Below, one piece after another: positions 8,960-16,834 of a stretch of DNA of 64,000 nt. Numbering within the stretch: position 1 is the stretch's first letter; each line of letters begins with the position of its first letter. A program made the position numbers and the translations under genes. The DNA comes from Lysobacterales bacterium (lineage in GTDB: Bacteria; Pseudomonadota; Gammaproteobacteria; Xanthomonadales; SZUA-38): assembly GCA_030065125.1 (NCBI GenBank), contig JASJDM010000018.1:1-64000 (forward strand). The letters are read 5' to 3'. A model generated the notes under the pieces. It was given only the letters and a program-made list of their open reading frames with translations, did no database searches and was not told the DNA's origin.

Positions 8960-9619
8960 CTAAAACTCGAACGTCTCGCGATCCTCAGCCCCGATCAGCC
9001 GGGGCAAATCTGTTTCGAACAAACTCTCCGTGGACCATTGCTCCGCGTCGAGGCGGGTCATGACCACGGCTTCCATCACCGGCGAGTGTCCCCGCACGGC
9101 AAACAGGCGCCCGCCCGGTTTGACCCATTCCTGGAATCGGCCGGGCACTTCGGCTGCCGAGGCCGTCACCACCACCGCGTCGAAGGCGCGGCCCGGCGAC
9201 CATTCACCCAGAACGTCCCCGGACTCAAACGACACGTTACTCAGGCCCAGGGCGCCGAGCTTCCGTTCTGCCGCGTCCGCGAAAGACTGAAAAAAATCCA
9301 CGCTGGTGACCCGCAGGGCCAGCGTCGCCAGGCAGGCGGTGAGGTAGCCACTGCCAGTGCCGATTTCAAGTACTTCCTCGTCGCCGCTCAGGTCCAGCGA
9401 CTGCAGCACACGTCCTTCTACCACAGGTTTCATCATGACCTGGTCATGATCCAGCGGCAGCATCATGTCGGCATATGCCAGTTTCCGGTGCCGCGGCCGG
9501 GCAAAGTCCTCCCGGTGCAGCGTTCCCAGCACCTCCAGGACCTCCGGATCCAGCACCTCCCAGGTCCGCACCTGCTGCTCTACCATGTTGCGGCGCGCCT
9601 GGTCGAAATTCATACCCAT
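8960..9619 (-). CDS. Pcm-like protein-L-isoaspartate methyltransferase family protein
   Basis: 219 aa. A SAM-dependent methyltransferase fold with motif I EIGTGSGYL at 85-93 and post-motifs around DVLGEWSPGRAFDAVVVTA and VKPGGRLFAV. The N-terminal half matches the Pcm family (MVEQQVRTWEVLDPEVL, REDF). The substrate-binding GQTISQP-type motif of classical Pcm is replaced by LDHDQVMMKPV, so true isoaspartate repair activity is doubtful. This subtype is often linked to tolC, as here, 55 nt upstream. Two in-frame ATGs (9619 and 9613) are possible starts. Confidence 0.85.
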   Translation of the reverse strand: MGMNFDQARRNMVEQQVRTWEVLDPEVLEVLGTLHREDFARPRHRKLAYADMMLPLDHDQVMMKPVVEGRVLQSLDLSGDEEVLEIGTGSGYLTACLATLALRVTSVDFFQSFADAAERKLGALGLSNVSFESGDVLGEWSPGRAFDAVVVTASAAEVPGRFQEWVKPGGRLFAVRGHSPVMEAVVMTRLDAEQWSTESLFETDLPRLIGAEDRETFEF

Positions 9620-9895
9620 GCCTGTAAACCCTCTGCCGGGGTTGCCCCGTAATCAAAACAACGGGACAGGGTAAGCAGATTGGGGGGGTCTGACAAGCGG
9701 ATCACCATGCTGTCTCCGGGCGCGCCGTCAATCGAGTGCCATTGGTCACAAGCCAGATGTCCCCCGTCACTTGACGCGGGGCAGGTGCTGCATTTAAATC
9801 GCGACTGAGTCTGACCACTGCTTCGATCCGAACCCCAGGCTCTACGGATGTCCCCTTAACCAGACACGGACACAGGAACGCAGACCACCCGACTC

Positions 9896-10399
9896 ATGCC
9901 CGTAGACCCCAGTCAATTCGAAGCCGTAGTGCGAGAGTATGCCGACGATCTCAAGCGCTACGCGCTGTGGTTGTGCAAAGATCCGACGTTTGCCAACGAT
10001 CTGATCCAGGAAACCTACCTGCGCGCCTGGCGTTCATTTGACAAACTGCGTGACGCCAAGGCGGCAAAGAGCTGGCTGATTACAATCCTGCGCCGTGAGT
10101 TCGCCCGGACCTTTGAACGCAAGGTGCCCGACCTGACCGACATCGACGGCCTCGAACTGGCCGATCCCGGCAACGTCAAGCCCGAGGGAGATTCGGAGGT
10201 TCGCCTGCTGCGCCAGGCCATGTCGGAGCTGGACGCCAAGTACCGGGAGCCGCTGATGCTGCAGGTCATCGTCGGGCTCAGCTGTGAAGAGATCGCCGGT
10301 GAGTTGGGCATCAGCCGAAGCGCCGTCATGACCCAGCTGTTCCGGGCCCGGGAGAAACTGAAGAAAACTCTCAGCGCGGAACCCGAATCCAACCCCTGA
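9896..10399 (+). CDS. ECF-type RNA polymerase sigma factor
   Basis: 167 aa with sigma region 2 (ANDLIQETYLRAWRSFDKL, residues ~40-58) and region 4 (LSCEEIAGELGISRSAVMTQLFRAREKLKK, written here as a span near 130-160). Length and domain pair are those of extracytoplasmic-function sigma factors. No anti-sigma gene is adjacent; the next gene encodes a DUF2333 membrane protein 155 nt downstream. The 276-bp divergent space 9620-9895 must hold its promoter, but I cannot pick one with confidence, and no strong ribosome binding site precedes the ATG. Confidence 0.88.
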   Translation: MPVDPSQFEAVVREYADDLKRYALWLCKDPTFANDLIQETYLRAWRSFDKLRDAKAAKSWLITILRREFARTFERKVPDLTDIDGLELADPGNVKPEGDSEVRLLRQAMSELDAKYREPLMLQVIVGLSCEEIAGELGISRSAVMTQLFRAREKLKKTLSAEPESNP

Positions 10400-10450
10400 C
10401 CCGGGGCATACCAGCCTTTTCGGTCGGCGCGGCCAGCCGGTCTGAAACCC

Positions 10451-10475
10451 GCTCGGCCCAACCTATGGCCCGAGC
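10451..10475. terminator. imperfect GC-rich hairpin after the sigma factor gene
   Basis: GCTCGGCC and GGCCCGAGC face each other across an 8-nt loop, giving an imperfect GC stem 50 nt after the sigma gene stop. There is no following U-run, so its role in termination is uncertain. Confidence 0.3.
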
Positions 10476-10554
10476 CAATTCTACGCCCCGGTGCTAAAAT
10501 AAAACCATGTTTGCGGTCACCAGTTGTGGCCATTTAGACCCCTTCGGAGAATCC

Positions 10555-11580
10555 ATGAGCTTTGCACGCAGAATTCGCGAGTTTTTCCTGCTCGCGGATT
10601 TGAAACGACTGGTCCTGATCATCATTCCCGGTGCCCTGGCGCTGCTGATGCTGATCCTGATGTTTTACTACGATACCGTGCCGCCGCAGTTTGACGTCCG
10701 CGCCAATGCCCGGCAGCAGGCTGCGGCCCACGGCCATGAGGTGGTGACCGGTTACATCACCGTGGCCACGCTGCAGCGCGTTGCCTCCAGCCTGTGGGAC
10801 AAACGCGGCGGGTACCTGTCCAACGACGTGACGCCACCCAGCGTCATCATGGACAACGTCCCCAACTGGGAATGGGGCGTGCTGCGGCAGGTACGGGACC
10901 TGTCCCGGGTGCTTCGGTACGACATGAGCCGCTCCCAGAGCCAGTCCACCGAGGACGAAGACCTGCAGATTGCCGACCCCAAGTTCAACGTTGACTCTGA
11001 AACCTGGCTGTTCCCCCGTCCCGAATCCGAGTATGCCGAGGCGGTGGAGGCCCTTGGGCGCTATGCAGACCGGCTTACTGATCCCCAGGAACCCTCGGCC
11101 CAGTTTTACGCGCGAGCCGACAACCTGAGAGACGCCCTGGCGGTCATGGGCATGCAGCTGGGTTCACTGGCCAACCGGCTCAATGCCAGCGTTGGCCCCA
11201 GCCGGGTCAACACGGACCTCAGCGGCGACCCCGCCGCTGAACAGTCCACCAGCGCGCCCAGCGAACTCCGGGTCAAGACGCCCTGGCTGCAGATTGACGA
11301 CGTGTTTTGGGAGGCCCGCGGTTCCTGCTGGGCTCTGCTGCACTTCCTCAAGGCCATCGAGATTGACTTTGAGTCCGTCCTGGAGAAGAAAAACGCCCGT
11401 GCCAGCCTGCGGCAGATCATTCGTGACCTGGAGTCGACCCAGGCCCGGGTGTGGTCACCGTTGATCCTGAACGGCCGGGGATTTGCCTTTACCGCTAATC
11501 ACTCACTGGTCATGGCTTCCTACATTTCCCAGGCCAACGCCGCCATGATTGACCTGCGAAACCTGCTGGAGCAGGGCTAG
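10555..11580 (+). CDS. DUF2333 family inner membrane protein
   Basis: 341 aa. ATG 10555 follows GGAGA at 6-nt spacing and removes a non-family extension. A single membrane helix (LVLIIIPGALALLMLILMFYY) near residues 18-38 is followed by a large extracytoplasmic domain with GGYLSNDVTPPSVIMDN and NWEWGVLRQVRDLSRVLR motifs, which I recognise as the DUF2333 family. Function of this family is unknown. It is common in gammaproteobacteria as a stand-alone gene, so co-transcription with the sigma factor is possible but unproven. Confidence 0.82.
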   Translation: MSFARRIREFFLLADLKRLVLIIIPGALALLMLILMFYYDTVPPQFDVRANARQQAAAHGHEVVTGYITVATLQRVASSLWDKRGGYLSNDVTPPSVIMDNVPNWEWGVLRQVRDLSRVLRYDMSRSQSQSTEDEDLQIADPKFNVDSETWLFPRPESEYAEAVEALGRYADRLTDPQEPSAQFYARADNLRDALAVMGMQLGSLANRLNASVGPSRVNTDLSGDPAAEQSTSAPSELRVKTPWLQIDDVFWEARGSCWALLHFLKAIEIDFESVLEKKNARASLRQIIRDLESTQARVWSPLILNGRGFAFTANHSLVMASYISQANAAMIDLRNLLEQG

Positions 11581-11666
11581 AAACCCATACGGCAACTCAC
11601 GCGACAGTTGTCGTCGGAGGAAATCTCAGCCGCGTGCCCTTGCACTGGAGCTTGGCCCGTAGAGTG

Positions 11667-12773
11667 CTATTGACCTTCGGGCAGCAGCAGTCGAGCGCTG
11701 CGCTCGAACACCTGGGGCGGCACCCCCAGGGTCTGCTTCAGGCGAACGTCGCGATCCCAGGGATTTTCTATCCCGGTAAGAGCCTTGGCCTCGGCCAGGC
11801 TGAGGTCGGGCCAGTGGTACGCCGGATGCACCAGCAGCAGCATCTGCAGTGGCCAGTCTGAGCCGTACAGCGTGCGATCCATCAGCCCAGGCACCGTCAG
11901 TGCGCGCTCCAGATAGCCCAGCTTGTTGACCTGGGTCAGGCTGGAGATCTCGGTATATAGATTCGGATAGCGCCTGAACAGCGGCAGCAGCCGCTCGTAG
12001 CTGGGCTCACCTTCGTAAACCCCGGTAGTGCCGATGTGAGCGGCGATGACCGTGACTCCCAGGCTCAACGGCAGCTCCAGCTTCAGCGGATCGCTGTACT
12101 GATCCTCGGCCGTGGCGAAAGACCGCTCCTGGCCGGCGTGGCTCAGCAGCGGCAGGCCCAATTCCGCCAGTCGCTGGTAAAACGGGGTGATGGCCGGGTC
12201 TGCCGGATCGATATGCATTATGGCGGGGATCCACTTGATCAGCACCGCACCCTGTCGGTGGGCGCGCTCCAGCCGCTGCAGGGCGTCCGGCCGGTAGGGA
12301 TTGATGCTGGCGCCAAAATGAAGCTGGGGGTAGCGGGCGGCCTGCTCCGCCACGTAATCGCTGGGTACGTAAACCTGGGTCAGTTCCCGGTCCAGTTCAC
12401 CATCGTTGCCGATGACCCCGTCCATGGCCAGGACCACCGCACTGCCCACGCGACTGGATTGGCTGATGTTTTCCGCCAGTCGCGCAATCACGAGCTGATC
12501 ACCCTGGGCCTCGAGCTCGTCAAGGGTCACCCCCATGGCCTGGAGGAAAATGCCAAACCGGAAGTTGTCCCGCATGGCCTGGTTGACGAAACAGCCGCTG
12601 CCGCCGGCGCCGATGCCGGCCACGTGCACGTGCATGTCCAGGAACCGGTCATCCGGCTGCGGCCCGGAGAGATCGGGATCCGGCGAGGTCAATGCCCACA
12701 AGCCGGCCGCGGCGGCTGCCATCACGGCCACCACCAGCGCGCACCCGAGAAGGATTCGGAACAGCTTTTTCAT
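11667..12773 (-). CDS. membrane-anchored amidohydrolase-family protein
   Basis: 368 aa. An N-terminal hydrophobic helix (residues ~5-28, FRILLGCALVVAVMAAAAAG) suggests anchoring in the inner membrane with a periplasmic catalytic domain. Metal-site motifs of the amidohydrolase-2 (TIM-barrel) family are visible: DMHVH near residue 46-50, LLSHAGQE, AAHIG and YGSDWP near the C-terminus. Substrate is unknown; relatives include decarboxylases and lactonases. It converges on DUF2333 and is divergent from the patatin-like gene. Export of an amidohydrolase-2 protein is less common than the cytoplasmic form. Confidence 0.8.
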   Translation of the reverse strand: MKKLFRILLGCALVVAVMAAAAAGLWALTSPDPDLSGPQPDDRFLDMHVHVAGIGAGGSGCFVNQAMRDNFRFGIFLQAMGVTLDELEAQGDQLVIARLAENISQSSRVGSAVVLAMDGVIGNDGELDRELTQVYVPSDYVAEQAARYPQLHFGASINPYRPDALQRLERAHRQGAVLIKWIPAIMHIDPADPAITPFYQRLAELGLPLLSHAGQERSFATAEDQYSDPLKLELPLSLGVTVIAAHIGTTGVYEGEPSYERLLPLFRRYPNLYTEISSLTQVNKLGYLERALTVPGLMDRTLYGSDWPLQMLLLVHPAYHWPDLSLAEAKALTGIENPWDRDVRLKQTLGVPPQVFERSARLLLPEGQ

Positions 12774-12810
12774 GGATACATCATAACGCCATCACCCCGT
12801 CCCGTTTATC

Positions 12811-13887
12811 ATGACCTCCATGACCGAACGGAAACCGGGAGGGACCTCGGCGGCGCTGGAAATCCGGGCCGGTCCCGCCGCCCTCGCCCACATCCAGGAA
12901 AGCGGGCTGGCACCCGGGCACGTCCAGCTGATCCCCGGTGCGGCCGGCGGTGCCAAGTGGCTGGTCTTACGGGCCCTGGACAACTACCTGTTTCGCCACT
13001 GGCTGGCCGGTCGGGAGACGCCGGTGGATACGGTCGGCTCCTCCATTGGCAGCTGGCGCTTTGCCGCGGCGGCGACGGACCGTACCGACCAGTTGCTGGA
13101 TCTGTACCTGCACCAGGAGTACTCGGCCAGCCCCGACGCCGTCGAAATCACCGGGGTGGCCCGTCGGATCCTGGCCGAACTGCTGCCCCGACCAAGGGCT
13201 GTCCTGGACAGCCCCAGGCTGCGCCTGCATATCCTGACCGCTCGCTGCACCGGCCCGCTGGCCAGTGAGCATCGTGGCGTGCTGGGTGCCGGCCTGCTGC
13301 TGACCGCACTGGCCAACGCCATCCATCCAACCCTGCAGCAGTGGGCCATGCGGAGACACCTGTTCGGCCCGGACGGTGCTGCCCCGGGCTGGGCTCGGCG
13401 GCCCGGCTGGTCAACGGAACATTCGCGGCTGTCAGTGGAAAACCTGGTCCCTGCCCTGCAGGCTTCCGGCAGTATCCCGCTGGTGCTGGAGGGGGTGCGA
13501 GATATTGCGGGAGCTGGCAACGGCGTCTACCGCGACGGCGGCGTCACCGACTACCACATGCCGCTGAGCTATGCCGAGGCCGGCGGCATCGTACTGTTTC
13601 CCCACTTCTCGGGGACCTTCAAGGCGGGCTGGTTCGACAAGCACCTGGGCTGGCGGCGCATGGCAGCATCAGGCTTCGACAACGTGGTGCTGCTTTTTCC
13701 CAGCGCGGATTTCATCGACGGACTGCCCCATGGTCGTATTCCGGATCGACACGATTTCACCCGCTACGAGCCGTCAGAGCGGCTGCGCATCTGGAACCAG
13801 GTGGTGTCGGAGTGTGACCGCCTGGCCGAGGAACTGGACCAGTGGTTCAACCAGGGCTGCCCGGCAGACCGGGTCAGCCCTCTTTAG
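12811..13887 (+). CDS. atypical patatin-like hydrolase
   Basis: 358 aa, soluble, no signal peptide. Despite weak overall resemblance it shows the three patatin landmarks: a Gly-rich oxyanion segment GAAGGAKW (43-50), the nucleophile elbow GSSIG with Ser78, and DGG at 242-244 as the dyad Asp. The oxyanion motif carries Lys where canonical patatins have Arg. The fold therefore predicts an acyl hydrolase/phospholipase, substrate unknown. Two near starts (ATG 12811 and 12820) both work. It ends one base before the long inverted repeat that fills the gap to the PPi-PFK gene. Confidence 0.72.
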   Translation: MTSMTERKPGGTSAALEIRAGPAALAHIQESGLAPGHVQLIPGAAGGAKWLVLRALDNYLFRHWLAGRETPVDTVGSSIGSWRFAAAATDRTDQLLDLYLHQEYSASPDAVEITGVARRILAELLPRPRAVLDSPRLRLHILTARCTGPLASEHRGVLGAGLLLTALANAIHPTLQQWAMRRHLFGPDGAAPGWARRPGWSTEHSRLSVENLVPALQASGSIPLVLEGVRDIAGAGNGVYRDGGVTDYHMPLSYAEAGGIVLFPHFSGTFKAGWFDKHLGWRRMAASGFDNVVLLFPSADFIDGLPHGRIPDRHDFTRYEPSERLRIWNQVVSECDRLAEELDQWFNQGCPADRVSPL

Positions 13888-13888
13888 T

Positions 13889-14058
13889 CCTGGCAGTCTG
13901 TCGGAATCAGGCAGAATCGGCCAGAAATCCGCTGAATGGGTCTCATCATCCGATCCCTTTCCTTAAATAGCTACGGCTATTCGCGTCAACGGATCGCATG
14001 ATGACCCTCCATTGATCGGATTTCTGTCTCGATCCCCTGAGTCCGACAGGCTGCCTGG
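13889..14058. repeat. ~170-bp near-palindrome filling a convergent intergenic gap
   Basis: The left arm 13889-13957 and the reverse complement of the right arm 13990-14058 align along their whole 69-nt length with scattered mismatches; shared blocks include CTGTCGGA-TCAGG, CAGAAATCCG and TCATCAT-CGATCC. The central loop contains a smaller perfect hairpin, AATAGC TACG GCTATT, at 13966-13981. The structure starts just after one stop codon and ends just before the opposite one. It could be a MITE-like insertion or a large bidirectional terminator. I see no flanking target duplication and no transposase. Confidence 0.75.
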
Positions 14059-14059
14059 T

Positions 14060-15316
14060 TTACTTTTCGAAGGCCGGCAGAACCTTGTCCGCCAACTGGT
14101 TCTTCATCCGGACGTATTGCGGCAGACCGTCCTTGTAAGGGGGATAAGCTTCTCCCTGGATCAGCGGCTCCAGGTAGGTGCGGCAGGCCTCGGTGATACC
14201 GAACCCGTCATCGGTGATGAAGTCCTCCGGCATCATCTTCTCCACGTTGGCCATATCCCCGAGTTGTGCTTCGCTGATGCGCCACTCGTAAGGCTTGTCG
14301 GCCAGTCGCTCGATGACCGGCATCACGGAGTTCTTGCCTGCCACGGCATACTCCACCGCTGCCTTGCCCACGGCATAAGCCTGGTCCAGGTCGGTTTGCG
14401 AGGCCAGGTGCCGGGCTGAGCGCTGCAGGTAGTCCAGCACGGCCCAGTGGTACTTGTAGCCCAGGTTTTCCTTGACCATGTTGGCGATGACCGGCGCACA
14501 TCCGCCCAACTGGGCATGGCCGAAAGCATCCCGGGTCCCGGCATCGGAGAGAAAGCGGCCGTCGGGCCATTTCACCCCTTCGGAGACGACAATGGAGCAG
14601 TAGCCGTAGTTCTCCACGGACTCTTTGACCCGTGCCAGGAACGCTTCCTGGTCGAACGCCACTTCCGGGAACAGGATGATCTGGGGCGGCTCGTCGTGGT
14701 TGCGCCCGGCGAGTCCGCCGGCCGCGGCGATCCAGCCTGCGTGGCGCCCCATGACTTCCATGACAAACACCTTGGTGGAGGTCTCCGCCATGGATTCCAC
14801 GTCCAGGCTGGCTTCCATCATGGAAACCGCCACGTACTTGGCCACGGAGCCAAACCCGGGGCAGGTGTCAGTCACCGGCAGGTCGTTGTCAATGGTCTTG
14901 GGAATACCGACGCAGTTGACGTGGTAGCCCAGGGCGTCGCCGATCTGGGACACCTTGAATGCGGTGTCCGAGGAATCACCACCACCGTTGTAGAAGAAAT
15001 AGCCGATATCGTGAGCCTTGAACACCTCGATCAGGCGCTCGTACTCCGCCTTGTTCTCTTCCAGGCTTTTCAGCTTGTAGCGACAGGAGCCAAAACCTCC
15101 ACCGGGAGTGTGCATCAGGGCGGCGATGTCCGCAGGGTCTTCCAGGCTGGTATCGATCAGCTCCTCCCGCAGCGCCCCCAGGATGCCGTTGCGTGCTGCA
15201 TACACGGTGGCAATCTCGTCGTGTGCGTTGGCGGTCTGGATCACGCCGCAGGCGGTTGCATTGATCACGGCTGTGACGCCGCCGGACTGTGAATACAAGG
15301 CGTTTTTCTGAGACAT
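14060..15316 (-). CDS. pfp: PPi-dependent 6-phosphofructokinase
   Basis: 418 aa. Interconverts fructose-6-phosphate and fructose-1,6-bisphosphate using pyrophosphate, in the cytoplasm. The PFK fold is clear: the GGGDSSDT loop at 111-118, PKTIDND at 139-145 and MGRHAGW at 189-195. ATP-type enzymes have GGDGS and PGTIDND. The Lys of PKTIDND and the Asp in the glycine-rich loop are the established signature of the PPi group, which makes glycolysis reversible at this step. It is divergent from adk across ~90 bp. AAAGGGG precedes the ATG. Confidence 0.9.
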   Translation of the reverse strand: MSQKNALYSQSGGVTAVINATACGVIQTANAHDEIATVYAARNGILGALREELIDTSLEDPADIAALMHTPGGGFGSCRYKLKSLEENKAEYERLIEVFKAHDIGYFFYNGGGDSSDTAFKVSQIGDALGYHVNCVGIPKTIDNDLPVTDTCPGFGSVAKYVAVSMMEASLDVESMAETSTKVFVMEVMGRHAGWIAAAGGLAGRNHDEPPQIILFPEVAFDQEAFLARVKESVENYGYCSIVVSEGVKWPDGRFLSDAGTRDAFGHAQLGGCAPVIANMVKENLGYKYHWAVLDYLQRSARHLASQTDLDQAYAVGKAAVEYAVAGKNSVMPVIERLADKPYEWRISEAQLGDMANVEKMMPEDFITDDGFGITEACRTYLEPLIQGEAYPPYKDGLPQYVRMKNQLADKVLPAFEK

Positions 15317-15408
15317 GGGACCCCTTTCCGGCTCAATTGACTTGGGTTAGGTGAAGCGGTAGCTTACCGGCCTTTGCTGGGCTCGGGAAGCCACGAGAGG
15401 AAAGTTTC

Positions 15409-15978
15409 ATGCGCATTGTTCTGCTGGGCGCGCCAGGGTCTGGAAAAGGCACCCAGGCGGCCATTCTTCGCGACCGACTGAACATTCCCCACATCTCCAC
15501 CGGGGAACTGCTGCGGGCGGCTGTAAAGGCCGGAACCGAACTGGGCCTGAAGGCCAAGGCCGTGATGGAAGCCGGCGAACTGGTGTCCGACGAAATTGTC
15601 CTGGGCATGCTGCGGGAACGGCTGGAACAGGATGACGCCCGGGGCGGGTTTATCCTGGACGGATACCCGCGCAACCTGGCCCAGGCTGAGGCCCTGGACG
15701 GGCTGCTGTCCGAGCTGAACCAGCCGGTGGAGGAGGCGATCCAGATCGAGGTGGACGTGGAAGCCGTGGTACAGCGACTGGCCAAACGCGCGCTGGAAGA
15801 AGGACGCAGCGACGACACGGAAGAAACCGTGCGCAAGCGCATGGGCGTCTATGAAGAGCAAACCGCGCCAGTGGTGGAATTTTATGAGCGCCAGGAGAAG
15901 TTGGCGCGCGTTTACGGCATGGGCACCATCGACGAGGTTTCCGAGCGGATCATCGAGATCCTCAGCGGCGACGCGTGA
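15409..15978 (+). CDS. adk: adenylate kinase
   Basis: 189 aa. Catalyses AMP + ATP to 2 ADP. Walker A GAPGSGKGT lies at residues 7-15, with HISTGELLR (AMP site), GFILDGYPRN and a short LID. This is the short form, without the four-Cys zinc-type LID insertion of the ~214-aa enterobacterial enzyme. Within its LID region the sequence reads KRALEEGRSDDTEETVRKRM, as in other short-form enzymes. It sits alone on its strand, between divergent pfp and convergent tusA. Confidence 0.95.
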   Translation: MRIVLLGAPGSGKGTQAAILRDRLNIPHISTGELLRAAVKAGTELGLKAKAVMEAGELVSDEIVLGMLRERLEQDDARGGFILDGYPRNLAQAEALDGLLSELNQPVEEAIQIEVDVEAVVQRLAKRALEEGRSDDTEETVRKRMGVYEEQTAPVVEFYERQEKLARVYGMGTIDEVSERIIEILSGDA

Positions 15979-16001
15979 GCGGCCCTGCCGCCGCGCCGTC
16001 G

Positions 16002-16238
16002 TCAGGATTTTCTGATCCAGAAAATCCAGGTTCCCTTCTGTTCTTCCGACTGCTCCAGCACGTGGCCGGAGCGGGCGCAAAACACTTCAACATCAAGCGC
16101 CGCATGGGGGTCGGTGGCCAGCAGCTTGATGGTTTCCCCGGCAGAAACCCCGTCCAGCGCAGCACGGGCCATCAACACGGGCTCCGGGCAGAGCCTGCCC
16201 CGGGCATCCACTTCAATTGGCGGCTGTTCCTCATGCAT
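16002..16238 (-). CDS. tusA: TusA-family sulfur carrier protein
   Basis: 78 aa. A small sulfurtransferase with the family's CPEPV motif (Cys17), which accepts and passes persulfide sulfur, for example toward tRNA thiolation or sulfur oxidation. Length and the pattern ARGRLCPEPVLMARAALDGV are typical. It lacks the other tus genes nearby, so its partner is unknown. It converges on adk and is divergent from the membrane protein gene at 16289. Confidence 0.9.
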   Translation of the reverse strand: MHEEQPPIEVDARGRLCPEPVLMARAALDGVSAGETIKLLATDPHAALDVEVFCARSGHVLEQSEEQKGTWIFWIRKS

Positions 16239-16288
16239 GGGTCGTTGGCTTCCGGCAGTGCACCGGGCGCGGCAGCATCTTAGTCACG

Positions 16289-16834
16289 GTGTCTGACCAA
16301 AAACAACCGCAGACCGGAGGCACAGCCCAGCTGTTCAACGTGGTTTTTGACATCTGCCTGCTGCGCCGGGGTCCACAGCATCTGCCGACATCCATCACCC
16401 TCGCGCTGACGGCGCTGCTGGTTTACCTGGCCAGCGGCATCCTGATTGAGACCGTGGGACAGTCCGAGCAGGCGGTGGCCCGGCCGCTGGTTTCCACGCT
16501 GATCTCGACGCTGGTGGTTTACATGATCCTCCGTGGCTATGGGCTGCAGGAGCGGTTTGTTCAAACCTGGACTGCCTTTGCCTCCGCCGGCGCCCTGATC
16601 AGCCTGGTGTTTGTCCCCATCCTGTGGTCCCTGAATCAGGCCGCAGCCACGGATTCGCCGTCGAGCCCCATTACTGCCCTGGGCTTTATCTTCCTTGTGG
16701 TGTGGAGCTTCGTGGTGGACGCGCACATATTCCGCAACGCGTTGTCCAGCTCGTTCACGGTTGGATTTTTCTTCGCCACCCTGGCCTTCGCCGTGGTCAC
16801 GCTGTCCCGCTACCTCATCTTCGAAGGCGGATGA
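16289..16834 (+). CDS. hypothetical four-helix membrane protein upstream of mpl
   Basis: About 181 aa from a GTG at 16289. An ATG further up at 16217 would overlap tusA and add a non-hydrophobic tail, so the GTG is preferred, though no strong ribosome binding site is seen for either. About four membrane helices: SITLALTALLVYLASGILI, RPLVSTLISTLVVYMIL, WTAFASAGALISLVFVPILW and ITALGFIFLVVWSFVV. No function recognised. Its stop overlaps the mpl start (ATGA), so the two genes are translationally coupled. Confidence 0.75.
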   Translation: MSDQKQPQTGGTAQLFNVVFDICLLRRGPQHLPTSITLALTALLVYLASGILIETVGQSEQAVARPLVSTLISTLVVYMILRGYGLQERFVQTWTAFASAGALISLVFVPILWSLNQAAATDSPSSPITALGFIFLVVWSFVVDAHIFRNALSSSFTVGFFFATLAFAVVTLSRYLIFEGG

